Origin: Vitis vinifera | Lineage: Eukaryota > Streptophyta > Magnoliopsida > Vitales > Vitaceae | Length of the DNA: 64,000 nucleotides | Reading direction: 5' to 3' | Assembly: GCF_030704535.1 (NCBI RefSeq) | Contig: NC_081817.1 | Location: 3,611,001-3,675,000 of the forward strand | Part shown: positions 25,264 to 36,993 of the stretch, piece by piece | How positions within the stretch are numbered: the first letter of the stretch is position 1 | Layout: each line of letters opens with the position of its first letter | Notes under the pieces: generated by a model | Seen by the model: the letters and a program-made list of their open reading frames with translations, nothing else | The model's database searches: none | Told to the model about the DNA's origin: nothing | Position numbers and translations under genes: made by a program

Positions 25264-27667
25264 ATCTGAGGGGCCCAATCTCCATATTATGACTGTTATG
25301 CCCTCTAGATTTTTTTTTTAATGAAAATTAACCCCTTTCTTGTCAGTTTCCTCGATTGCTATTTTCTATTTTCTAGTTTTTATGTTTTATTTTTTATTTT
25401 CTTTATTATAAAAATCACATATCAGGTGGTTGTGGTTTGTAGTGAACGATGGCAATGGAGATATAATATAAAATAAAAAATTTAATTAAAATAAATTTTT
25501 ATTTTTTTAATAATATAATATCATTTTTTATAAAAATAAATTATAAATTATGTCAAATTTTAATAAAATTTAATATTTTATAAGTAAGAAAATTGAAAAT
25601 ATAAAAAAAAATAAACGGACCAACAAAGTTAAAAATTGAATTTGTTTCATATCACTAAATTACTAGGTTGTTACGATGTTTATACATGGATTTGACACTC
25701 TTTCTTTTCGAACTAGTTTTTGGGGAGGAGTTCTACATAAACTTATTTATCATGATATAAAAGGAGTGCATTTGTAGGTAATAATAGGTTTGGACCTCGA
25801 CCCATTTGCATGGCACGCTATGAGTGAAGGGAGGGTGTTAAAAGTTGAATTCTCCCACATGGTTAAGTCATTGAGTTACGATGTTTATACGGGAATTGAA
25901 CACTCCCTTCCCATGAGCTAGCTTTTGAGGATGAATGTTTACTTAAACCTATTTATTATGTGAGTAAGAGAATTTCTCATGCCCCTCATATCCCGCCTAA
26001 TATGAATTGTCATCCCTAATGATAGCAGAAGAACTATTCACCTTTACTATACTTAATTTTTTTATTTTCAATCTAGATAAATTTTCAAATAGGAGGAGAG
26101 GTTGGATGCACTTTCAATAATTTTTCTCCACAGACACGTAGCATGCCAGTCTCACAATGATGAACCATCTTTTTCGTTAGTCAAGCATTACTCTATTTAT
26201 AAATAATAAAAATTTTAGAGATAAATGAAATATATTTTTTTTTTCTAATCAAGATACCTCGGAAAAAGTAAAATTTCAACAAGAATAATATCATGCCATG
26301 ATCCATGTCTTGGATTTGTTTCATTTGTGTGTCTGTAATGTTTTGATTATTTAAAAGATACGTGAATCGAACGTTTTAGACGGTCAAAGATATCCGACAA
26401 TTTTTTCATAAAGTAAATAGGAAAAGATCATGTGACTTGTAAAAAAATAATTCATCACTACTAGGAGTCTAGGACACAATGTGCACAATGCATATAATGC
26501 CAATTGTCTCTTCTGCCCTTGGATTTGTAAAAAAAAAAAAAATTCCCATTTTTGCAATTAAAAATAAAAATAAAAACAAAAATATTTCAAAAAGATGATA
26601 TTAGAAATCCGACGAGGAATTAATTCACACAACCACCATAACATCTTTCGTTTCCACTAATTCCTAGGCAAGTGAAATACCCAAGGAGGACATGGCAGCA
26701 AAGGCATCTCAGCCACAGGATTAAAAGGCGAAACCATGAGGGGCCCAGTTCTGATTGGGCCTTGACCGAGTTCGGGTCCACCAAAAGTCCATGGCCATGC
26801 TTTGCGGTCCAATGCTTAGAAATCACTCAACTCCCTCTGAATTTAATGTAATTCACAAGCTGATGTTGGATAGGCTGGGAGCCACTTATTTTTAAGTGGC
26901 TATCGTGTACGGATCCGTAAAGCCACTCGTTTGATCCAAGCCCGTACGCATATACCTCCACGTTTGGGCCTCACAACCCATCCAACTGGTGGCCCAATTG
27001 TGGCCGTACGAGGGTCCTCTAATAATACGGGTCGATTCTTCTAATCATTCGATGGGCTAGGCCCTCCTTTGGATAAAGATCGTGTGGTCCGAAAACTTGG
27101 CCCAATGATTGATGGGAGTGGGCCTATGATCGAGTGGTAGATATTATACTTAAAATGATAAACATAGTAGAACAAATTGGGTTGTGTAGAAGTGAAGTGG
27201 GTGGGCAATTTGGCAACACATGTTGCCTATCTTTCACTATGCATATCTTCCTAGCTATTTGGGCTATAAATCATTTGAATGGGGTCAAATGATTGTGCAT
27301 TTGGGCCTCAATGGTGGAGCCCAATTCAAATGGATGGTGCTTGTCGCCCAAGCCCTTATGCCACATGCCTTTTTTTGGTGGAACGTCCCCTAGGTGGCTC
27401 ATTGTTGGTGGGAGATTCTTTGTTTGGTATGTATCTTTTTTATTCTTTTTCTTGCCTCTTTTCAATTTCTAAGAAGGAAAAAACAAAGGCACGTGAACAT
27501 GGGGCAAGTTTGGATAGGATTCCAACTTCAATTATATGCCTCTTTGTCATCGCTCATGCCATTCTTGAATATTTCGATATTTGCTTAAAATGAAACTTAG
27601 ATTGCCTCTCAATATTCGCTATTAAAAAAAAATGCCATACTTAGTATAATTTGGAAATTGGTAGATA

Positions 27668-27957
27668 ATTTGGTTCTCAAAAAATATTAATATTTATATA
27701 TAAAGAAAAATAATTTTTTCATATTTGATAGGACGTCCAATGAAATATATAAAAGAAAATCACATATAATTAAAAACTTATTTATTTTTAAATTATTTAA
27801 TCTTTATATCAATAAATTAAAATAAGTTTAAAGTAATACATAAAAATAATTTATTAATTTTTAGCCTATTTTTTTTCTTTACTTTTTCTTTCATTTTACT
27901 TTTCTTTTGTATTTTCTTTTACTAGTATTTTTCCTCAAAATTTTTGAGAACCAAACA
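27668..27957. mobile_element. MITE with tttggttctcaaaaa ends
   Basis: The left end, tttggttctcaaaaaa at 27669-27684, is repeated inverted as tttttgagaaccaaa at 27941-27955, giving terminal inverted repeats of about 15 bp around a 290 bp AT-rich body with no ORF. The size and terminal repeats fit a non-autonomous DNA transposon. A related end occurs at 2955-3240. Confidence 0.65.
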
Positions 27958-29399
27958 TAATCTTAACATAATATTATTTGGCAATTGTTAGGCAATTTAT
28001 CATTTAGTGAGTAACAAAAGTGAATGCAAAATATTTAAGATTATATCATAATTTTTTTGATATTGAAGTGATTATCAAACTAAACCTTAAATAATCCTAT
28101 AAAAATAAGATTAAATAAGTAAATGTCTAAATTAAAATACTATTATACAGAAACCTCTTATATAAAACGTGAATGAACATTTATATCCTAAAATTTATTT
28201 TATATTTAACTTAAAATTTTAATCTAATATTAAATTATTATATATAAGGATAAATTGAAATTATTTTATTTAATTTCAATTTTAACTTAAAATTTTAATA
28301 TTTAAATTGTTTAATTAAAATTATGTGAGAGGGACACATCTCACACCCATTGATTAGACCTTCTAATCTTGTCATGTCAATTTCACAATCGGTGCACTGT
28401 GTGGATATCCTTTGATTGTGCCACCACGTAGAGGAGGAAATGGAGTGGACCTGTGAGATGGACTAAGCACCAACCCATGAATCAAAAGCATGTTTTAGCA
28501 CATCATCATATCCATTGGTGATTTAAGCAGTAGATTGCCGCTATTGCTATTATAATGGATTCCAAATTGGTGTCGATTGATGGATTTTTGTCTTGTCTAG
28601 AGACTTAGGCGTTTCATCTCCAAATTTTTTTGAATTAGACTATAGATCTCTTTTTATTTCCTTATAGATTGATGTATATCCGATCTTGGTACGTTATCTC
28701 TATGATTTACTTTGATTCCCGATTGATGCAATCCTTTGTCGTAACAAAACTAAATTTATAACTTGATTTACTTATATTAAAGTAAGTTTTGTCTAATAAA
28801 AAATGCTTTTTAATAAAAGTTATAATAGTATAGCGGTTTTAGGTGTTATTCATTATGATAACACATTTTTTATAATTAAGACCTGAATGAATGAAAAAAA
28901 TATGAATATGATCTAATGAATGGATTGACAATTCATTATGAATGAAATTGATGATGTGTTCGAGTTGAGAAGAAAAATTCAATATAAAACAATCAAATGT
29001 TAAAAAAAATATTAACATGAAAAAAACCTTCAAAATTAGGATTTTTCAAAGAACAATATATGTGATAAATAGATGTTGAGATCTACTATTCATCAAGTTA
29101 GATTAAAAATACAAATTCTCATCTAAACTGATTTTTTATTTAACATTAAATCTAAATTTGATTTTTTTCTTCAGATTATAGGACTTAATCCAAATGATCA
29201 GTTCAAACAATGTATTTAATTAATCTTAAATCGTCTTCCAATAATTCATAAAATACAACTATTCAATTTTATTAAATCTAACTTTAAAAATATAATGAAT
29301 CTATCTAGTTTGCATTTGTTAAAATAGATTCCTTAAAAGTATGACATGATGTAACAAATTTGTATTTATTAATTATAATAAAATTCTTGTTTCTCATTT

Positions 29400-30890
29400 T
29401 ATATCTATCATATTTAATGTATTATACTTTATAAGCATTTTGGTTTGATATCTTTTGTATTGTACATAAATTGAGTGTATTACAAATTGCACGAAAGATA
29501 TAAGTTATGAGTTCGCAAATAGATGATTTATTCACAATTGGTTTATGGACTTAGACAATCTATTTGAAATTGTAATGCACTATCTCTTAATTTGAAGGAT
29601 GATTGGTCTTAGTCATCAGAATGAGTTTTCCATTGTGAGTACACTAATATGTATAGTTACATATTAGACAAGACGTACCCTAAGTCATAACATAAGACTT
29701 ACACTAAGTCATAACATAAGACTATTAATTAGTCATGATTTCGCCAAATTGCTATTTTGTATAGTTTCTTAACCTTGAGAAAATATTGAGTTTGTGACAA
29801 AATTTGCTATCACTTTAAGTTAGAGTGATACCCTAAGGTGGTCATGTATTCTTCATGGATTAGGTCATCGTTGATGGAAGTTGATGACAACATATATTAT
29901 CAATAAAGGCACCATGATATCTCATGGAGATTGAAAGAGTGTGTCTTATTGAATGATCCTAAGAAAGTGTATTAAGGAAATCTATGAACGTAGTAGTTCT
30001 TTAATTAGAACTTGACATAAGCTTTTCATGAGTTAGAGTATATCAATTAATCACATAACATAAGGTTTTAAGACTCAAGAATTGTAAATGTAATATGAGA
30101 TGTTGATAGTTTTCACCTTATTAGATTACAAATAATAATTCATAAGAAACATGTATATAGTGGATAGTAGGCCATGAATCCAAGCACTTATGTCTCATTG
30201 TAATATATATTAGATATTGGAGTATAGTGGATTTTCTGCAGTAAAATGTTGAGTCAATTTCAAAATTAGATTATGAGGGAATCAATATTAATCCCTACTT
30301 GAATTTATATTCCTTGATAGCACAGTATATGAGAGATGATAGAGTTATTTATTCACTTGTGTTCATAAGGGCATTTTGGTAAATATGCTAGTTGCATGAG
30401 AGTTGGTGAATGATCTATTTGAATTAGGCTAATTAATTAATTAATTAAAACCCAATAAAGCTAATTTAAGTGACCTAAGCTCACAATGAACTCAAGTCAT
30501 TTAAACGCACTAGAAGCTTATAAATACCCTTCTTGAGGGTTAGGGGTTTAGTTTTGCTTCATGTTCACTAGTCATCAACCCTTCTGGAGGATTTCACCAT
30601 TCTAGTGCTAATATTCAAGGGGAAAGTTGTCGTAACGGAAAATTAGTGGGCTTATGAGATCTACTATGATTAGCTATGGATTTGACATTCATCTTTATCA
30701 AAAGAATAAGATCTGTGAACATTTAGATCTAGGTAAGCACTTTTGTATCACTGTTCTATAGATCCTTAAAAGTTTTTTTGATATCTATGCTTTTGTTACC
30801 AGGATTTAGAGAGCCTTAGAAAGTATTGCATGCACCTAATTGGACTTGGGATAGATAATGGAGTAATCTAAAAATTTCCTACAACATTGT
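29400..30890. repeat. Long dispersed repeat, copy 1 (LTR-like, unclassified)
   Basis: Bases about 29450-30130 share order and wording with about 38040-38700: an 'aaatagatgatttattcacaattggtttat' type block, 'tgcactatctcttaattt', 'ggatgattggtctt', a 'catgacatctcatg' block and a 'aagagtatatcaatt' block. The copies are clearly diverged and in the same orientation. The tail from 30180 to 30890 lacks a second copy here. There is no coding capacity, so LTR or untranslated retroelement sequence is the likeliest source. Confidence 0.5.
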
Positions 30891-31179
30891 AGTAATCATT
30901 TAAGACAATTTAAAAAGAAAAATTCTCATAATTCAATCAATCAATCAATTAGATCAAAATAACTTGTCAAATCAAACTTCATTTCCTTATATCATTGCCA
31001 GAGATCAACCTTCATTCGAAAAAAAAAAATCTAGTCACTTATACTTGGAGATTTGGGCACAAGACATGTTCAAATAGTGAGAAAATGAAAGAAAAATGGA
31101 AATTTCTATTAGAAAGAGAAAAATATTCTAAAGAAATATGAGAAGAAGTCTCCAAAAGTCTCCAAAATTTCTGTGAAAC

Positions 31180-32470
31180 CAAGGTTTGGTTAATTTTGAT
31201 TTTGATAATAACAAAACAAGGTTTAAAACTAATGATCATATTTCAAGTGTGATTAGGCAAGACAACTTCCAAAGTGGCAATCCAAAGACAAATCAAGTCA
31301 ATGAGAAATCATGAAGAAGAAGACCACCTCAAAGAGAAGAGTTTTTCAAGACCAAAGCTTCTTAGGATCTCTTTGTAAGGTTGTTGGTGCACTAGGACTT
31401 TCATGCATTTCATTATTTATTTATGCACCAAAATCATCCAAGAGTAATATTGTTTTAAATATCTTAAAAATTGGATGATTTCATGTTTTCAACTAAAACC
31501 TTGTGTTAAATGATTTTCAAACTTGTGTTAAAAGGTTTTAAGTTGAAAAAGGTTGAGTGTCGAGCCAAAAAAATGGCTTAACTGGTTCAACCGGTCTACC
31601 GGTTGTGCTCGTCCGGTCCAAGACCGGTTGAGGGAGGCCAAAAACTTTCTCTCTCTCCCAGTGGCCTTCTCTTCCCGGTCAAGATTGAACCTCAACCGGT
31701 TGAGGTCCAGTCGAGGTCCGGTTGAGGTCCGATTGAGGCCCAACGGTCACTTTTCCTAACGGCTAGTCAACCGGTCGACCCCTAGCTCGACCGGTCGAAC
31801 CCCCAATGGCTAGTATGACTTTTTTCTTCTATAAAAAGACTCCAAACTTCATTGTTTGATAAGCAAAACCTTCCCAAATCTTTCTTGATTATATTTGAAC
31901 CTTGGAAAAGTATTTTTGAGTGCACCATTATTCCAAAACTTGCATATCTTTAGTGCACCATTCAATCCTAATTTTTCTTGTATCTTTGAACCTAAAGTTC
32001 TATTACTAGGATTTTGAGAGATCATTATTTGTATATCTTTGTGAGGAATTTTCTCAAGTGAGGGGTATCACTTGAGAGGTTGTTCAAGAGAGGGATATCT
32101 CTTGAAGAAATGTAAAAGATGTTTGGAGCCAAAAGTCTAAGAGGGTGAATTGGAACCATAATCCAATTGTAAAGAGATTGGAAGCTTGGTTGAAACTTCA
32201 AGATAGTGGAACCCTCACTCGGTTAGGAGGTTGAGGAGAGTGGACGTAGGCAAGAAAGTGTTGAACCACTATAAACTCTCGTGTTTGTACTCTCTCTTCC
32301 CTAACTCTTTTAAATTATATGCAATTGTGTTTATTTTGTTTATTATATATTTGCATATAATTATCTCTTATTTTTGCATAGTTTAAATTTGTGAAAAAGA
32401 GATCATCACCTTATTTACCCCCTCCCTCCTAGGGTGATTACCATAGTTTGGATTAGCCTCAAATTTATAA
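31180..32470. repeat. LTR-like repeat with CCGGTT motifs, copy 1
   Basis: It opens with 'ggtttggttaattttgattttga' type sequence and carries a dense cluster of ACCGGT, AACCGG and CCGGTC words at about 31575-31805. It ends near an 'accccctccctcctagggtg' stretch at about 32418. A diverged copy of its first few hundred bases lies in opposite orientation at about 34200-34750. No intact ORF is present; the overlapping ORFs at 31528-31759 are low-complexity translations of the CCGGTT cluster. It is most likely LTR sequence. Confidence 0.5.
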
Positions 32471-33094
32471 CAATTTCCAAGAGTTTTTTTTTTCCACTAG
32501 ATTCCAATTCATATTTATAATTCAAACAAATGAAAGACACTTGACATCATTTCATTGAGCTTTCAAAATCTTCCAATTTAAAAAATCTTAGATTTTGTGC
32601 CAAAACAACAATTTTGCGTGAGGACTAACATTTTCATATGAACATTCGAAAGATAAAGTTGGTTAGCAAAAGTAATTGAAACACCCTCGGGACTAGTTGG
32701 TATGTATGTGCAAAATTTCGAATGTTCATGTAAAATCACTTTTCAACTTGATAGATTTTTTATGCATTCAAGGAAGGCATACATTTTATATAGAGAAGAA
32801 ATATATTTCATAGTCATTGTTTTATTTTTACACATTATACGGTTCTAAGGTTTTATGTTTTAGATAATAGGTTCAAGTAGAGAAGAAAGAAAAAAAATCA
32901 AGTCATTAGAGCCATTTTTGTTTTGACTGATCTTTTGATGAAAATTGGCTTAAGTGAGATTGTAGATCTTAGTTTGAGAGTTTTAGGATATTTATTTTTA
33001 ATCTTATAGTTTGCCCTAAAATTGTTAAAGAGGAAGATAATTAATGCATTAATTTAGGTTGACATTAATTTTTCTCCAAATAATGGTTCAAAAC

Positions 33095-33604
33095 TAGGGA
33101 TGGCAATGGGGTGGGTTTTTTCGAGTACCCGCCCTACCCCACCCCTAATGGGATAGGGTTCAATTTTAATAAACAGGTTTGAGAATTTTTTTTTTAACCC
33201 GGGGCGGGTTCAGGTATTGCCCCGTCCCGCCCCAATTATATATAAAATTAATTTTTAAAATTAATTTAATTTAATTTTTATTTTACTATTTTTAATATAT
33301 AGATAATAATAAAATATTTTTAATAAAATAAGTCATAAAATATAATAATTTAATTATTTATAAAATATATTTATTTTAATATAATTAAAAAATTTAAAAG
33401 TAATTTAAAAAAATTAAAATTAAAAAAAAAAAAAAAAGTTAAACTGGGCGGGGCGAGCGGGGTGGGTATGAGAATTTATCATACCTATCCCATCCCGCCC
33501 CGTTTAATTTTTTAAGTGAGACGGGGATGAGAATTATTTTAAATAAACGGGGCGGGGTTGGGATGGGGGCAACCCGTCTCGAACTCGCCCCGTTGCCATC
33601 CCTA
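33095..33604. mobile_element. hAT-type MITE with 8-bp target-site duplication
   Basis: The ends tagggatggcaatgggg (33095) and ccccgttgccatcccta (to 33604) are inverted repeats of about 20 bp. TTCAAAAC occurs directly outside both ends (33087-33094 and 33605-33612). An 8-bp duplication is the hallmark of the hAT superfamily. The 510-bp body has GC-rich subterminal blocks (cgggg-type words) and a very AT-rich centre, with no transposase. Confidence 0.88.
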
Positions 33605-33612
33605 TTCAAAAC

Positions 33613-35436
33613 GCTATCAGCTAGACTTGCATATGTTAAATTTGAGTTAAAAATTCCCTGAAGAAAGCTCAATTAAATGTTTGAGTTGAAGATTCTATAG
33701 GGAAAGGTCAAGTAAGTACATATCCAATATGAATTTAGGACAAAGTAATGACATAGTAAATTACACATTTTAATCATAACTGAGCTTGAAAGGCAAGTAA
33801 TGGAGACTTGAAAGCAATGAATGCATTCTAAGCCTTCAAGTTTTACAATTAAATTATGGATTCAACTCTCTTAAACTCATGGCTTTAAACATCTTCTTAG
33901 ATTATGGTTCCAAGCATCCTTTACAACAAGTCTTTTCAAAATAAAGTCTTCAAACTCTTCCCTTTAAATTATGGTTCCAAAGCACTCTTACAAGATATAG
34001 AAATGAAGAAAAGATTTCTAGTTTACAATGTTTACTCAAAGGGAATACAACGAATTTAGGGTCACATGGCGCACTAAGATAAAATGTGAGTTTGAAAGCA
34101 AGTGCATTCTAACAAAACACTCTAAAGACTCAAATAATATTTAAAAATAATTTAGAAAATTTTCCCCATCAATATAAAAAGTTTGGAGTTTCTAAATGTG
34201 GAAGCCTAAATTAGCTATTAGATACGATGTAGGTACAATCAATTGACTAACTAGTCGATCAGCTTCTAGCCATCGAGGTTACCGTTCCCTAATTACCTCA
34301 ACTAGTTCTTAACTAGCCTCAACCAATTGAAAGTCTACACCAATTAAAACAAGGTTCTACCAATTGTGAACATTTTTCCTTTACTCAACTGGTTGAGTCA
34401 GTTCATCGTACCTTCATAATTATACTAAAAATTTTGGGCTAATAGCTCCTCATCCTTTAAAAAACTTTCTAAAAGATTTTGACCATATTAAGATTTAATT
34501 TTTTACTCAATTCAATTTTTCATCCAATTTATAAAAAAAATTGAAAACAATTTAACACTTGAATTATGTTAGATACTTAAGTAAGAATGAAATGTATAAT
34601 CCTAATGCACCAATAACCTTACAAAGTGAACCTTCTTGATCTTTGTGATTGCTATTTGAAAATCTTCTTGTTTAATCACACTTAGAATAAACCATTAGTT
34701 TCAAAATATTATTTTGTTATCATCAACATCAAGACTAATCAAACCATAGTTTTATATATATAAGGATTCTTTTTAAAATTATGAGAGTCTATTAGGTCTA
34801 AAGTGTACACTATCTACATGGTTAAAAGTGGATCGTTACACTTACGGACTTATGTTATATATATTTAAATTATAAAATTTGACGTAATAAATAAAGATGT
34901 AGGACAAATGGCATATTATAACATACACCCTCTTTAATTTTATCATTTTCAAGTGTTATGGTTTAAAATTATGGTATTGATTACTCACTCAACAAGTATC
35001 ATAGTACATCAATACCAAAGATATCTATTAGTTAAAAATTTTTAAAAATTTATTCGTCTTAAACATTACAAGATACACAAACTCAAAAGCAAGAATTAAA
35101 ATGGGAAAGTAAAATTTTATTCTATTTTTATTATAATATTCCAATCATTTTTTTTTTATATATATATAAAAAAATCATCTATTTCTTAAACTAAGAAAAC
35201 ATAGAAGATTGGACAATTATAGAAGAGAATCCAATTTATTTTAAATTGGTTTGATTTATTTTTTTCATGTAATTAAATACAAAATTAGTAATAATATAAT
35301 ATTAAATTAAAATAGGAAAGTAAAATTTTATTCTATTTTTATTATAATATTCCAGTCCTTTTTTTTTTTCAAGTGTATTAGTTATTACATTATTTTATAA
35401 AAAGAAAACGAGGAAAGAAGCTTCCAGAAGGGAGTT
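33613..35436. other. Intergenic DNA with an inverted LTR-like copy
   Basis: Bases about 34200-34750 are the inverted, diverged partner of the LTR-like repeat at 31180-32470. The nearby atctattaggtctaaagtgt block (about 34790) echoes about 14570. Two direct copies of a block beginning 'taaaattttattctattttt' lie at about 35108-35150 and 35322-35365. No gene was seen. Confidence 0.45.
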
Positions 35437-35573
35437 ATGATTGAGAATATGACAAAATTGCCCATCGAGTCAGAACCTTTGACAAAACTTCCCAAAGTCA
35501 AATATCACCAACTTTCCTATAAATTGAACTTCTCACCAGTCATCGTCACCATGCTTCCTCGTCATTTGCAACA
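35437..35573 (+). promoter_or_regulatory. Promoter-proximal region of the truncated WAKL copy
   Basis: TATAAAT at 35518-35524 lies about 50 bases upstream of the ATG. Upstream are 'cctttgacaaaactt' and 'aaagtcaaat', giving TTGAC W-box cores on both strands. The segment from about 35410 aligns by eye with about 48490-48667 upstream of the full-length paralogue (shared 'gaaagaagcttcca' and 'gacaaaattgcccatc'), so the promoter was part of the duplication. Confidence 0.5.
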
Positions 35574-36338
35574 ATGGCTAAGCTGCTCCTCTTCACGGCG
35601 GCTCTGCTACTCTGCGCAGTGTGCGCAATGTCCGCCAATCGCTGTCCGGACTGCGGCACCACTCCGGTGCCCTACCCGCTCAGCACCGGAGCCGACTGCG
35701 GCGACCAAGAGTACAAGATTCGGTTCGATGAGGGCAAACTCATATTCGATTCAGTCAACTCCTCCTACTCCATCGCATTCATCAGTCCTGAAACACAACG
35801 GTTAGTGATCCGGCCGGCAAGCTTCGCCGGTGACACCTGCATCACCACTGATTTCCCCAAACAGGGAATCCAGCTTAACAATAGCCTTCCCTTCAACGTC
35901 ACCAGCAGCAACACCATCATGTTCCTCAACTGTACCGAATCACTTTTTCGGTCGCCGTTGAACTGCTCCTCAATCAGCCTCTGCCACACTTACATCAACG
36001 GCACACAGGACGCAGCAGCGTGCGTGGACGCGCCTATCTGCTGTACGTTTAAGGCGGGTGGCTCTACGACGGCGTATTCGATTCGGGTTCGCGAATCGGG
36101 TTGCAGTGCTTACCAGAGTTTCGTGAACCTGGACCCGAATGCTCCATTGGACCGTTGGCCAGAACCGGGCGTGGAGCTCCAGTGGGTGTCACCTAGGGAA
36201 CCGGTTTGTAGGTCCCAAGCTGACTGCACTGAGGGGATGAACTCCACTTGTGGGCCGGACCCAGCAACGACTGGGGTGAGCCGGTGCTTTTGCAAATCAG
36301 GACTTTCGTGGGATTCCATCGCCGGATTATGCGCATAG
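35574..36338 (+). CDS. Truncated WAKL20-like ectodomain (no transmembrane or kinase part)
   Basis: This single ORF of 254 residues corresponds to exon 1 of the WAKL gene at 48668-51042. It has a signal peptide (about residues 1-20), a GUB_WAK-type cysteine-rich domain starting NRCPDCG and many N-glycosylation sequons. It ends ...GLCA-stop. The paralogue has CAG followed by the splice donor GTGAGT. Here the codon is TAG and the donor reads GTTGAG, so neither read-through nor splicing to the kinase exons is expected. A relic of exon 2 (atgtgatgtgt) survives near 36521, but no kinase exon follows. Residue 51 is Phe where the paralogue has Cys, the loss of a probable disulphide partner. It is either a pseudogene or a secreted, decoy-like ectodomain; the otherwise intact 254-codon frame leaves both open. 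Confidence 0.7.
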   Translation: MAKLLLFTAALLLCAVCAMSANRCPDCGTTPVPYPLSTGADCGDQEYKIRFDEGKLIFDSVNSSYSIAFISPETQRLVIRPASFAGDTCITTDFPKQGIQLNNSLPFNVTSSNTIMFLNCTESLFRSPLNCSSISLCHTYINGTQDAAACVDAPICCTFKAGGSTTAYSIRVRESGCSAYQSFVNLDPNAPLDRWPEPGVELQWVSPREPVCRSQADCTEGMNSTCGPDPATTGVSRCFCKSGLSWDSIAGLCA

Positions 36339-36993
36339 AGTTGAGTTTTATAAGAAATGATTTCTCAATTTTGTGCACATTTCAAATAAAATTTACTCTT
36401 AATTTTTCCAAAAAAAAAAAAAAATCATATTAATTTTCTACGAATGTGTTGTAAGAGAATCAATTTTGACTTAAACCAAATATTTAGCCTAGCTCTAAAT
36501 ATATTTTCTTATAATTGAGAAGATGTGATGTGTAAAAAAAATATTTAACCTCATCTTAACAATCTCTTGAATATTTCTAGAAATTTGAATTGAGGTCTTA
36601 TGAAAATTTACAATCCGATGTAACATATCACGAAGATTATTCAAAGATGATATGGTTACATGTATACATAAGGAGATGAATTTTGGGTCCATTCCGATGA
36701 ATTAGAATTCCTAGATGATTTCTAAGGGCTCTCAACTTTTTTTACTAACCCTCGACCGTTATATTCTATACAAAGTATGAAGATGTATAGAGCTTTAATT
36801 TATGACTTCTTTAGTTAACTCTTTATTTTTTTATTTTGTGGTGTAGGGACTAAAGGGAATTAAATAATTCTCAAAAGTGAATCTTTTAAAAAAATCATTA
36901 ATCAATACCTTTGAAATTTCCTTTCAAATTATCATATCATATTCTTTCAAAGTTTCTACTTTTCCAAATTTTATTTTTTCTTCTCCTATTTAG

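Larger units (their letters stand above)
25300..31030. other. Gene-poor AT-rich region with transposon debris
   Basis: No gene is supported. Contents seen are a pair of direct repeats at about 25672-25760 and 25878-25960, a perfect short hairpin at about 26881-26902, a MITE-like element at 27668-27957, and a long repeat at about 29400-30130 with a second copy at about 37990-38700. The ORFs at 26620-27600 are short, overlap on both strands and show no recognisable domain. The stretch 28000-29400 is very AT-rich and holds nothing I recognise. Confidence 0.5.

Noticed and set aside
26620-27593. Several overlapping 60-104 codon ORFs on both strands
   Set aside because: No recognisable motif, no splice or promoter context, and mutual overlap; treated as chance ORFs.
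31528-31759. Arg/Asn/Leu-rich ORFs on both strands
   Set aside because: They only translate the CCGGTT word cluster of an LTR-like repeat.
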